Source of the DNA: Nicotiana tabacum
Lineage: Eukaryota > Streptophyta > Magnoliopsida > Solanales > Solanaceae
Length of the DNA stretch: 64,000 nucleotides
Direction: 5' to 3'
Assembly: GCF_000715075.1 (NCBI RefSeq)
Contig: NC_134087.1
Coordinates: 189,441,276-189,505,275 of the forward strand
Under the pieces are notes generated by a model that saw only the letters and a program-made list of their open reading frames with translations, was not told where the DNA came from and searched no databases. Positions 21,971-32,810 of the stretch are shown in pieces. The position numbers and the translations under genes are program-made. The first letter of the stretch is position 1. The number at the start of each line of letters is the position of its first letter.

Positions 21971-23284
21971 CGATAAGAAACTCCTAGCTGTTTCCATGAC
22001 CGGTATGCCATGGTTTGCCGATCTAGCCAATTATCTTGTGAGCGACAATTGTACCGAATAAGTTCTGTTCAAACCAAAGGAAGAAACTCAAACGGGATGA
22101 CTTGGACTATTATTGGGATGAGTCGTATCTTTTCCAGATATGTACCGATGGTATGGTCCGGTGATGTGTGCCGGAGGAAGAACAAATGGGAATTCTTGAG
22201 GCTTGCCACTCTTTAACGTATGGTCTCCACCATGGTAGAGCTAGAACGGCTACAAAAGTGTTGAGTTGTGGATTCTATTGGCCTACTCTCTACAAGGACA
22301 CTAGTGATCTTGTCAAGCGTTGTGATGAAGCCAAAGGACCGGTGGGATTTCTATGAAGAATGAGATGCCCCTCACCACCATCATGGAGATTGATATCTTT
22401 GATATTTGGGGTATTGATTTCATAGGACCGTTCATGAGCTCTTGTGGGAACACTTATATTTTTGTAGTTGTGCACTATGTGTCAAAATGGATTGAAGTCT
22501 TGGCTTTACCCAACAATGAAGCTCAAAGTGTGGTGGCATTTTTGAAGAAGAACATCTTTACAAGGTTTGTTACTCCGAGGACCATTATTAGTGATGGGGG
22601 TTCGCATTTTTGCAACCGGGCTTTTGATACCTTACTCACCAAGTATGGTGTTACTCATAAAGTCTCAACCCTACTATCCCAAGCAAGCGGACAGGTTGAA
22701 GTCTCCAACAGGGTGAACAAGAGTATTTTGTCAAAGACTGTGAATGCCAACCGGATGGATTGGTCAGGAAAACTTGATGATTCTCTTTGGGCTCATAGGA
22801 TGGCCTACAAGACGCCAATTGGGATGTCTCCATATCGATTGGTGTTTGGGAAGGCGTGCTATCTTCCGGTAGAACTTGAGCATAAGGCCATGTGGGCTTT
22901 GAAGAAGTTGAACCTTGAGTGGGATGTCGCTCCAGACTTAAGAGTGGCACATTTGAATGAGCTTGATGAATTTCGGTATCATGCCTACACAAGTTCGTCC
23001 CTTTACAGGGAGAAGATGAAGTACCTCCACGACAAGTACATCTACAACAAGGAGTTAAAGAAGTTGATTTTGTGCTATTGTTCAATTCCCGGTTACGAAT
23101 GTTTCCGGGAAAGTTGAATTCAAAATGGAGTGGCCCCTTTGAAGTGGTGAGTGTAACCCCCTTTGGTGATCTAGATTTGAAAAATAAGAATGATGAGATT
23201 TTTAGAGTCAATGGGCATCGGGTTAAACATTATCTTGGCAAGGTTGATGATGGCCACATTGTGGCGGTTCTTCATTTCAAGTGA
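21971..23284 (+). pseudogene. Athila integrase
   Basis: The zinc-binding part (about 22000-22350) is broken into several frames: HSLTYGLHHGRARTATKVL and YWPTLYKD are visible. The core at 22353-23117 keeps the catalytic D in WGIDFIGPF, the second D in IISDGGSHF and the E in SGQVEVSNR. The C-terminal domain changes frame near 23080 and ends in 23072-23284 with [12 protein letters not shown]. Directly after the stop comes CTTGGGAGGCAACCC, a sequence typical of the end of Athila pol. Confidence 0.88.
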
Positions 23285-23439
23285 TTGGTAATCTGTGTCA
23301 TGCCGAGATGTTAAATCATATGCTTCTTGGGAGGCAACCCATGTGTCTTTTTCTTTTTCTTGTTTTTCTCCTTTAGATTAGATAGGCTTTGTTTTGTGCT
23401 AACCTAGCTTACAAGTGTATGCAGGAATGGGTGTGCATT

Positions 23440-24480
23440 GCACGAACTGTGCATGAAAAATTTGGCTAAGTGTCACAAAAGTGCAGACCACACCAGAATT
23501 GTGTAGACCACACTGACAATCTGCGGCCGCACAATTTTGTGTGCGGTCACACAACTGGAAGATCAAAAATTCATGGTCTCTGAAGTTTGGCCTGCAAAAG
23601 TCCTTAACAAATTGCGGATGCACACATTTTTGTGTTGTCCATACTAATTCTGCTGCCGCACTCACTTTTGTGCGGACTGCAATAATTCTTCACATGAGCA
23701 GGTAAGGAATGCGGACCACACTTAAAATTGTGCGGCTGCACTCATCTAAATTCGTGGCCAGACGGGTCAAAGCATAAATAGGGCCTTACTCAACTTTTTA
23801 CACTTTTATGATCTTTTGAACCCTGAAGCTAAGCTAGCATAGTGCATATCCCCATTGTTCTCAATTTGCCCTTATTTTATCAGTGTTGAATCTCACCTGC
23901 ATCTTTATTACTAGTATGTTAATTTTATCTTTAGATTCTTCCTCTTTTTCTTTGTTTTATTCTTTGATCTAGGGTTAATTACATGCCTAAAAATGTCAAT
24001 AGTTAGCCATTTCTGCTTAGAATCATATGGGTAGCATCTTAAATATTAAGTGGGGCCTGGGAAAGTATCTAATCATGCTTAATTGCTAAGAACCATGCCT
24101 AATTTTTGAAAAATATGTCTGAATCGTAAGGCGGTTCCCGAAAGATTCAAATTGTGCGGCCGCACTCATTTTTGTGCGGTCCGCACACACTTTTATACGG
24201 TCCGCAACTATCTGAGTTAGGGATTGTGTGTGAATGAATTGTGCAGCTGCACTCAAAATTGTGCGGTCCGCAGTGGACTTGTGTGGCCACACTTATTTTT
24301 GTGCGGTCCGCACTGATGAAACATCAGAGACCCTAGTAGTCTGAACCTGGGGCTGTGCGGCCGCACTCACTTTTGTGTGGTTCACACTTAGCATTCTGCG
24401 GCCGCACTCACTTTTGTGTGGTCCACAATTGGCAGTCTGCGACCGCACTCACTTTTGTGCGGTCCGCACTGCCTCTTCTG
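23440..24480 (+). promoter_or_regulatory. Promoter-like block with two arrays of TGCGG/CCGCA half-sites before the Athila 3' ORF
   Basis: 23440-23745 and 24140-24475 each contain many units of the type TGCGGCCGCACTCACTTTTG followed by TGCGGTCCGCA. The first array is followed by CATAAATAGGGCC (23773-23785), a near-TATA box. The same type of array followed by TATAAATAG occurs in this element's own LTR (31550-31950). The block lies between integrase and the next ORF and contains no believable gene. A role as internal promoter is inference. Confidence 0.55.
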
Positions 24481-24570
24481 AGACTGCTTTAATGTAATTT
24501 TCAAACATGCATCTGTACACACTATCAGCTTCAATTCAAACTGATTTATACTACTTATGTGTTATAGCCA

Positions 24571-25435
24571 ATGGTCAGATCAAAGGGCAGAGGTGATATA
24601 TCAAAAGGGAGGGCAGAACCCTCCTGAGGATGAGGTCGAGGCAAAAACAACTTACCCCTAGCAATCCAAAGAGCCATAAGTAAGAAGGCAACCGCCAACA
24701 GAGCTCCTAAAACCTCCGAGACCAGTGAGTATCTCCCATCCGGGAAGCTTCTGATGGTAACTCCGTGCAAGCACAGCCGGAAGCTCAATCATAACAACTC
24801 TCTGGTAGATTCCACATAGTAGATGAGTAATCTTCTTCTGCCAATTCTTCTGAAGGTTCGGAAGAGGGTAGTCAAGACTCTGAACCCTCTTCCCCACATG
24901 CTCCAACTGCTCCAATTAATTTATACGATGATGAGGATGTCCCAGATAAGGGGGTGATACTACAGTGGGAGGTTTAGAGAGATCAAGGAGGGCAGAGCTA
25001 TGGGAAGACAGATTTGTCTGTGCCAATGCCTTTATAAAATTTAGAGAATGGTGGACGCAGAGGTCGCTCACTCTTGAGCGACAATTCTTGATGAAAGATT
25101 TGAACGAGCACAGCCCCGATGTCCTTAGACGATTCCAGGAGCGCAAAGGATGGAAATGGTTCACCCACAGCGTTCTAGATGCAAATGAGCACTTGGTCGC
25201 AGAATTCTATGCCATCGTTGCTCATATCAAAAAGGGTACCAAGGTGACAAAAGTTTGAAATCTGAAAATCCATTTTGACTTCTGTGCACTGAACTCATAT
25301 GTAGGGTTTGAAGAAGTAGAAGTAGTGCAATACTTAGAAAATCTAGCTATGGGTGATGCAGCTCGTCCGTGGCTAGCTGAGATTCCGACAATCCGAGGGT
25401 CAACACCTCTATGGCTCATAGCAGGGGTTCCAATA
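24571..25435 (+). pseudogene. Athila 3' ORF (env position), part before the solo LTR
   Basis: It opens with ATG at 24571 and MVRSKGRGDISKGRAEPS, the usual start of the 3' ORF in plant Athila relatives, but stops after 18 codons. A better kept part at 24965-25256 reads RFQERKGWKWFTHSVLDANEHLVAEFYA, resembling the putative plant transposon protein family. Further code runs to the insertion point at 25435. No signal peptide or clear membrane segment was seen, so I do not call it an envelope protein. Several stops and frame changes make it a relic. Confidence 0.75.
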
Positions 25436-26119
25436 TGTGACGACCCGACCCGTCGTCTCATGAGTTACCACTCTATTTTTCCTATTTCGCTTTGTTATGC
25501 TTTGTTTATCCGTGTTATGTGGTAGCGGGTTGGTCGGATCGAGTTCGGAAAGGATTTGGTAAGGTTTGAGACACTTAGTCTCTTTAGAGAGAGTTTTAAG
25601 TTGGAAAAGTCAATCGGATGTGGACTTATGTGTTAGAGGGCTCGGATGTGAGTCCCGATGGTTCGATTAGCTTCAGGAGGTGATTTGTGACTTAGGATCT
25701 TGATCGGAATGAATTTTGGAGGTTCGTGGTAGATTTAGGCTTGAATTGGCAAAGTTGATATTCTGGCAATTTCCGTTGGTAGGTGAGATTTTGATATAGG
25801 GGACGGAATGGAATTCAGAGAGTTGCAATAGTTCCATTGTGTGATTTGGGATGTGTGTACAAAATTTTAGGTCATTCGGACGAGGTTTGGTTGGGTTTTT
25901 GATCGAAAGCGTAATTTGGAAGATTTTAGGAAATTTGGCTTGAATCCGATGTGTTTTGGTTGGTTTGATGTGGCTTGAGGTATTTTGATGATTGGAACAA
26001 GTTTGAATAAGGTATTGGGATATGTTTGTGCTTTTGGTTGAGGTCCCGGGGGCCTCGGGGTGATTTCGTATGGTTGACGGAAAGGTTTGAGACTTGTGAA
26101 GTTGCAAAATCTCAGCTGC

Positions 26120-26450
26120 TTCTGGTATTTCCGCACCTGCGGATTGAGAACCGCAGGTGTGACGCCGCATATGCGGAGATGAGTCGCAGAAGCAGATTTT
26201 TAGGAGTTGTCAGGAACCGCAGATGCGGCTGGGGACCGCACCTGCGAAGTCGCAGATGGGGGAAAAGTATCGCAGAAGCGAAAATGGCCTGGTGAGCAGC
26301 TACCGCAGAAGCGGTTAGTGTGACCGCATCTGCGATGTCGCAGATGCGGGAATGTGATCGCAGATGTGAGTTTTGCCAGTTAAGTGATATCCGTAGAAGC
26401 AGAGGAATGAACCACAAATGTGGTACCACAGAAGCGGGTATTGGGCCGCA
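26120..26450 (+). repeat. Array of CCGCANNTGCGG-type palindromes in the solo LTR
   Basis: At least a dozen half- or full sites occur, such as CCGCACCTGCGG, CCGCATATGCGG, CCGCAGATGCGG and TCGCAGATGCGG, with 5-15 bp between them. The array stops about 25 bp before TATAAAAT. Confidence 0.88.
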
Positions 26451-26475
26451 TATGCGAAAAGTTCTGGGCAGAAAG

Positions 26476-26483
26476 TATAAAAT
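26476..26483 (+). promoter_or_regulatory. TATA box of the solo LTR
   Basis: TATAAAAT lies about 1.04 kb into the LTR and directly after the palindrome array. A GC-containing stretch TGTGGCCTTCGCG follows. Confidence 0.65.
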
Positions 26484-27359
26484 GTGGCCTTCGCGAATTT
26501 TGAGCAAATTTCACCATTTTTATCTCGGCTTGGGAGCTTTTTGGGAAATTTGAAAGAGGGATTTCAAGGGAACTTCATTGAGGTAAGGAATTTGGACCTA
26601 AAACTCGTTCCTATGCTATTATTTCACGTATTAGAGCTAGAAATTATGGAAATTAAGGGTGAAAATTGGGGAAACTAGGGCTTGGGAACTTATGCCTTTA
26701 ATTGAGGATTTGAAGGACCATTTGGGGTCGGATTTCTGAATTTTTGATATGTATGAACTCGTGGGGAGATAAAGAATCTATTGATGTAAAAATTATTGAA
26801 TTCCAAGATGTGGGCCCGGGGTCGGGTTTTGGTAATTTCGGGATTTATGTTATGTAAATTGATTATTTTCACTTGGGCTTTGTTCCTTAGCATATTTTGA
26901 CGTTCTCATTCTAATTTTGGATAGATTAGATGCGAGTGGAGGCCGATTCGAGGGGAAAAGACATCGCGAGCTAGAGATTTTACCGGTTCGAGGTGAGTAA
27001 TGATTGTAAATGATGTTTTGAGGGTTTGAAACCCCGGATTTCACATCTTAGTGCTATATTGAGGTGAGACACGCGCTTGATGATGAGCGTGGAGTCGTGC
27101 ACTATTGGGGATTGTGACTTGGTCCGTCCCAATTGATGATTTTACTGCGTATTTGACTGAAATCTATTTGCTATCATTATTATTTGGGCTGAATGCCATA
27201 TTTGGGCTTCGTGCCAACTATTTGAACCCTTCGGGGATTTTTATTAATATTTCCTCACTGTTTTGACTATATACTTGAACTCAGTCATGTTATTTTCCAC
27301 TGTTTTCGTACTCAGCCATGTTTTTCTCTGTTTTAATACTTAAATTATTTTTTTATATG

Positions 27360-27740
27360 ATGTTTGGGCAGAGAAACACTGTTTTACTATAGCCCGAGTG
27401 GCTTGTGAGGATTTTGACTGAGTAAGGCCGATGGCCTATGTTGTGAGGAAATATTTGATACGGATTATGAGGCTGAGGGCCTAAGATATGTACGCCACGA
27501 GGTGGCTTGATTGATATGAGGATGAGGGCCTAGTGATGATGCCACAGGTGGCTTAATATTGCGTTTGGGCCATAAGGGGCCCCTCTAGGAGTGTGTACAC
27601 CCCCAGTGAGCGCGGGTACCCATTGTGATGTGAGATTGAGCCCGAGGGGCTAGTATTGTTCTATGTGATTGCCCGAGGGGCTGGTACTGTTTTGAGATAT
27701 TGCCAAGGGGCAGATTTGTTGATACTGTGCCCGAGGGGCG
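27360..27740 (+). repeat. Series of short hairpins in the solo LTR
   Basis: Small inverted repeats follow each other at about 30-50 bp: GCCACGAGGTGGC, GCCACAGGTGGC, GGGCCATAAGGGGCCC, and GCCCGAGGGGC three times. Their flanks are otherwise dissimilar, so this is a series of related mini-hairpins rather than a simple tandem repeat. Confidence 0.65.
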
Positions 27741-28370
27741 AACCTTTATGTGTTTACTATCTATAATTGACTGTCAACTACCTGCTTAATTATTGAAAAA
27801 GGCTTTTCATGAAACTACATTTGAGTTAAAGGATTGTACCTATCTTTCACTATTTTACTGTTTTTAAATGGCTTTCACTGCTTCATTATAGAATGGCTTG
27901 TGATTTACGTGATTTCCTGCTTTCACTCTTTATTTATCATTTGTTACTCACTAAGTTGGAGTACTCACTTTACTCTCTGCACCCTCGTGTGCAGATTCAG
28001 GCGTTGCTGATCCTGCCAGTGCGAGTTGAGAGCTCCCGACGGACGTTCAAAGTTCACGAGGTAGCTACTTGACATCCGCAGACCCGTGTTTCTCCTCCTT
28101 TATCATTCTATCTTTTTTTAGACATTTTACTAGCTTATAGACTTAGCAGACTTGTATTATGACTTATAGATGCTCATGACTAGTGACACCCCGGTATTAG
28201 GCTGTGTTGGGTTGTTCTTCCGCGTATTTATGACATTATTTGCTACTTTGAATTATTTTATCATGTTACGACTATTTCTTAAATGGTTAACTGTTAAAAA
28301 TTGGAAAAAAGGGAAATGTCGGCTGGCCTTGTCTTCACGAGAGGCGCCATCACGATCGGGTCTCGTGACA

Positions 28371-29461
28371 CAATAGTTCGAGCCACCCTAAACTTTGAAG
28401 TAAAAGGGTGGCAGACATTTGTGTGCAGCCGCATTGATCCATGCCTTAATGAGAACATCCTCCCACTTCCCCGCGTAGTTTTGGTGGCATCCATTATGGA
28501 TGGGTATCGGAGTAATGTTGGTCCCATCATGTCTACCAAAATCTCTTTATCTGTCCATAAAGGTGAAAGATCCTATCCGTACCCGAACTTCCTTACATAA
28601 TACTTCAAGGATCAAAGGGTGGAGCCAAGGCATTATGACACCGAGGTAAATGCCAAGAAGCCTTTCTCATGGTACCACCTCCAGGGAGTTGACAACCTGA
28701 AGTTCAAGGGTAAAGCTACTACCTCCACTGGCTAGTCTGAGGAGCCAGCAGTAGTGGTTACTGATTTAGCTATCGAGCCTTCCACAACAATAGGTCCTTC
28801 CACCATGACAGCAACCATGCCATCTTCATCTTTTGGACCACCTGCTTCTACTAGACTATCAGTGGCATTATTAGTGGCTAGCCTCATCTACTTATCCACA
28901 GACTGTGCTGTGAGTCTCCCATACATTGGCGAGTCTCAACAACTCGATACAGGCAGCTACTACAAAGCTGACTGACATCTCCAATGTTGTTGCAACATAG
29001 TTCTCAGCCCGAGCAGCCCTAGTAGAGCCACAGGTACCTCCGTCAGTAGAGGAAACATTGAAGAAGATTCTGGAGAACTAGAAGACCATTACAGATACTC
29101 TAGTGATACATGGGAAGGTTATTAAGGATTTGGCAAAGTAGGTGAAGAAGATGTGGAGGTCTCAGGCATCAAAGAAGTCGGTGGAGAAGCTGAGCAAAGA
29201 GATTGAAAAGATTACATCTGCCGTAGATTTACCATTGGACCTGCTTATGGAGTTAGCTGCCCCAGCAGCACAGGCAACACCAGCAGTACCTGAGGCACCA
29301 GAGGCAGCAGCCGGCCAGTCTGAGGGGTCGGTTTCAATTGCCCACACTGCTGAGGAGATGATCTAGATGCTCAACAACCCTATTGTCCCTCATCCTGATA
29401 ATGATGAGATATAGCTAGAGACCAAGGGTGCTGATGATCCCATGCATACTGAGACCACATA
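28371..29461 (+). pseudogene. Athila 3' ORF, part after the solo LTR
   Basis: It continues in frame from the other side of the solo LTR after one CAATA copy. Recognisable parts are LNFEVKGWQTFVCSRIDPCLN and VASIMDGYRSNVGPIMSTKI (to about 28600), then degenerate sequence. The C-terminal part at 29142-29366 is alanine- and proline-rich (LAAPAAQATPAVPEAPEAAA) after a short lysine-rich helix. Stops interrupt it near 28600, 28735, 29140 and 29366. The last recognisable codons precede TAG at about 29460. Confidence 0.72.
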
Positions 29462-31347
29462 GAGAGTTCTCTCAACTCTCTATCATTTTTATGTTCTTAT
29501 TTTTGTTAAGCATTGGGGACAATGCTTATTTTCATTCGGGGGTGGTCTATTTTGATTGATTGAAATTGACATTTGGCTTGTAATAACTCTTATACTATTT
29601 TTCTTTTATCTTTATTTTTCCTTTGGTATGTATATATTCTTCCATTTAGTTTGATGTATATATTTCGGTGTCCCTTATATATATATATTCATTTTACTTT
29701 GGTTTGTATATTCATTTATCTCTCTTTCCGTAGTTTATTTCATAGCTTCTTTAGTTTGTTTTCTTTTGTAGTAGAACTTCTTATTTACTCCAGTAGTTTC
29801 TTTTTGATTTGTTTAGCTTCTTTTTTCGTTTTGAGTGAGCAATAAGCCTTTGGTTTTCTTAATGCCACAGTTCTTCCCAAAGGCGGATTTTGTGTAAACC
29901 GGGTGGCTCTTGCCAGCGATGGATGGCGTGACAACCTTCTTAAGGGATTGAGTCCATTTTCTTTTATGTTTTGGCAAATATAGTAGTAATGAATGAAAGG
30001 GGTTTCAAGCATGCTTCACTTGGTACCAATACATTTACCTATGATCGTATGGTTAAAAACAAGTTATTGGCATAAAATAGCTCTAGTTGTGACCTTTTGA
30101 CTCTTGTGTTGACTTAAATGGTCATCGAGTAGTTCAGTCGAGCCATTTGTGATTCTCAATCTAACTAGGGTTGTTGTGGTCCCTCAACTTCGTTCTCTTT
30201 AGCAATCCAGCAGCGTGACAGGTGAGGTTCTGAATTGCAAGTCCAAATACACGTGCTTATAGTCTAGAACTTGCCCTGAATGTTTTTCTAGGTGAAATTC
30301 TAAGCGTAGCTAGGCTTGAGAAATGAATGTAGGCTCTCCTTGATCATATTTGAAACGTAAAATATTCCATAGCCTACAAATGTGATATCTCTAGTCGACC
30401 TCTTTGAGCCAAAGCCCTTTTTCTTTCAATAACCACGTTACAAGCCTTTATCCATTTTGTAATGACCCTCTCTTGGCACCCGATCTTACCTTAACATTCT
30501 TGAGAAACAATTGGCAAAAACATAAGATTGGGAGAGAGAAGAGGAATTTGAAAGTGATAAAAGGTACAAAGAAGAGAAAGAAATGAAGAAAAGGGAAGTC
30601 AAATAAAAGAAAGAAAGAATAGAAAGAAAAATTCCAAAAAGAAAGTGAATAAGGTAGAAAGTTGAATGGATTCAAAAATATCAATGATGAAAGTCATGGA
30701 GTAAATAAAAAAGGAGAAAATAAATGTCATGATCAAGAATGAGTGACGTTACGTCTCTCTAGTTCCCCCGAGAAAGAAGAAACTGACTCAAAGAGTCGAG
30801 AAAATATGAGCCGAAAAGAGAAAATGGAGTGCTTAAGGAAAGATGAAACCATTATATTCCAACATGTCCTACCTTGGTCCAAAAGCCTTCATTACATCCT
30901 GCAAAAACACTACATGATTTCAAGTTGAGTGAACATACATTAGTGGTGATTTACATAAGGGGTAAGCTTATGGTACTTAGAGCCGGACTTGTGACATTTA
31001 TTTTGAGAGAGTTGAGCGAACCTTTCACAATCTTTGATTCGAGCGTTATATTCTAAAGTGAGAATTTCTAATGGAGAGTAGAGGAGGAGAAGTTTGGGAT
31101 CCACAATGACCTATATGAAAGAGCGAGCTTCCTTAATGAATAGAGTCAACTCTTGATGCTCTAGTATCTCAATAGAACTATTGTACTCAAAAAAGTCAAA
31201 TCATTGTCTTGTTGATAATTCATATGTGTTGTGGGTAATTGTTGGTCCCAATTGATGTGTAATTGATTCACCTTAGGCTAGCTAAAATATCCCTTTTTCT
31301 AGTGGAGGTAGGAACTGCCTTAATTGCTTAAGGACAAGCAAAAGCTT
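29462..31347 (+). other. Athila 3' UTR, no gene
   Basis: It starts with the typical GCATTGGGGACAATGC and GGGGGTGGTC motifs (about 29512-29546) found after the last Athila ORF. The following 1.8 kb has T-rich (29570-29840) and GA-rich (30530-30660) stretches and no domain. The hydrophobic ORF at 29573-29845 is low-complexity F/S/L sequence and is not called. Confidence 0.7.
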
Positions 31348-31361
31348 AAGTTTGGAGGAGT
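31348..31361 (+). other. Athila polypurine tract
   Basis: AAGTTTGGAGGAGT directly precedes the TGATAAGT start of the LTR, and AGGACAAGCAAAAGC stands just upstream, as is usual in Athila elements. Confidence 0.75.
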
Positions 31362-31549
31362 TGATAAGTAGGGATTTTGACCGCTTATTGCTCTCTTTTA
31401 CTTTCATTTTAGCTAAAAAATGATTAAAGGTATTCCGGAGAACTAATGAAATGTTCTTTTGTATAGGAATATTGGGAAACGAGTCAACAAAGTCAAAATC
31501 AACTTATAAAGGAGTCAAAAGTGAACAAGTACCAAAATAGGGCAAAAAG

Positions 31550-31912
31550 GCCAACAGTGTGGATCACACAATTCTAGTGCGTCCGCAGCAGAGGAGATTC
31601 AGAGAGTTAGTTTTTGGGCCAGCTGAATGCATGCAGACTACACCGTAATTGTGTGGCCGCAGAAGTACAAGTGCGGCCGCACTTAAAATTATATGGTCCG
31701 CAGAAGACTAAGATCAGAGAGATGGGAATTCTAGAGTCAAGTAGGAATCCGGACAAATTTTTGTGCGGCCGCATAATCAGAAGTGCGGACGCACTTATTT
31801 TTATGCGAAGTGCAGAAGACCCAGAGTGCCAAGCCCAAGTTCTAGGAATGTGGACCGCACTATAATTGTGTGGCCGCAGAAGCTCATTGTGCGGACCGCA
31901 CAACCTTCGCAA
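31550..31912 (+). repeat. TGCGG/CCGCA array in the Athila LTR
   Basis: Units such as GTGCGGCCGCAC, TGTGGCCGCAGAAG and GTGCGGACCGCAC are spaced by 15-30 bp. The array ends about 30 bp before the TATA box and is of the same type as the internal block at 23440-24480. Confidence 0.85.
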
Positions 31913-31942
31913 GGGCATTTTTGTTAGATATTTTGAACTTAG

Positions 31943-31951
31943 TATAAATAG
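31943..31951 (+). promoter_or_regulatory. TATA box of the Athila LTR
   Basis: TATAAATAG lies 581 bp into the LTR, followed by AACTTTTTGTC. It is the best TATA match in this LTR. Confidence 0.72.
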
Positions 31952-32810
31952 AACTTTTTGTCATTTTTAGGTTAAGTTTAGTTTTAGGAAAGCACCTGAG
32001 CCGTTTTTCTTTGCTGTTTTAAGTAATTTTGTACTAGATTAACTTCTAAATATTAGATTTTCTTTCTCTAATCAATTATTATGAATTCTATCTTAATTTC
32101 TTCTTGTATTTCTTCATTTTTCATGAGTATCTAAATTTTTAGCTAGGGTTGTGGCCCAGCTCTAGTGTGAGTACTTAATGGGTGTTTGATTTAGGGCTTG
32201 TTTGTGATTGAGTTAGTGATATTTAGCCTTGTCCATGCTTGTATTCAAGAATTAATGGTTGCAAACATTGATTCATGCCTATTTGACTTAGTCTCTACTT
32301 GAGAAAGAGAGACTAAGTCTAGGAAAACTTGGATAACAAGAAATTGGGGTAAACTAAAGATAGTAATACCCGACATGAGCATATATCACTTGATTTGTGC
32401 AATACCCATTTAGAGATGAGAAAGCCAAATTAAGCAAAATCACTCAAACTACCGAGAAGTATAGTGTGGGTAATTCCATGTGATTGCTATATTACAACTC
32501 CGACTAATCAACCTGTTAGGTAACCACCTAGGTGGAAGTCACGGCCCTAGATCTTTTATTATTTGAAAATAACCAAAACCAAAATTATTGTCTCCTAGTT
32601 TCATATTTGCAATCAATAGCCTAAAGTAGAAGTAAAAACAACAAATAAGAATGTGGAAGTGTAATTTGAGGCACATCACACAATTGCACTAAATATATAT
32701 CTAATCCCAATTCTAACTCCCTGAGGATTCGACCCCGAATCATGTTGGGATTTATTATTGCTTCGACCGCCTCACTACCTATACTTGTGGTGTGAGTTTG
32801 GGCGACATCA

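Larger units (their letters stand above)
25436..28370 (+). mobile_element. Solo LTR of a Tekay-type chromovirus (2935 bp)
   Basis: It begins TGTGACGACCCGACC and ends GGTCTCGTGACA, with CAATA repeated exactly on both sides (25431-25435 and 28371-28375). There is no internal region, so it is a solo LTR left by recombination between two LTRs. The 3' end GGCGCCATCACGA...GTGACA matches the ends of the two Tekay-like elements at 42.2 and 54.0 kb. Inside are a CCGCANNTGCGG array (26120-26450), a TATA box (26476) and a run of small hairpins (27360-27740). With one CAATA copy and the LTR left out, the Athila reading frame is continuous across the site. Confidence 0.95.
19107..32810 (+). mobile_element. 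Athila-like gypsy retrotransposon, 5' part missing, split by two insertions
   Basis: Plus-strand pieces appear in order: end of gag, protease, RT, RNase H, integrase, an intergenic block, a 3' ORF, a long 3' UTR, a polypurine tract and a 3' LTR. The NTRPKGALPSDT gag signature, the ALCDLGASINLMP protease and a long ORF after integrase identify the Athila lineage. The 5' LTR and most of gag lie left of the Ogre insertion, outside the window. A solo LTR interrupts it at 25436-28370. It ends at 32810 inside an ORF of the Retand-like element. Confidence 0.9.
31362..32810 (+). repeat. Athila 3' LTR (1449 bp)
   Basis: It begins TGATAAGTAGGG after the polypurine tract and ends GGGCGACATCA, giving TG...CA termini. 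At 32811 the sequence turns into an open frame of the Retand-like element. A TATAAATAG box stands at 31943-31951, after an array of TGCGG/CCGCA sites at 31550-31912. The 5' LTR is outside the window, so boundaries rest on termini, polypurine tract and the host junction. Confidence 0.85.

Noticed and set aside
25436..28370. A complete second element inserted in Athila
   Set aside because: There is no internal region, primer-binding site or polypurine tract; only one LTR with target duplications is present.
24571..29461. Envelope protein gene of an endogenous retrovirus-like element
   Set aside because: The position fits the env-like ORF of Athila, but I see no signal peptide, membrane anchor or cleavage site, so it is described only as the 3' ORF.
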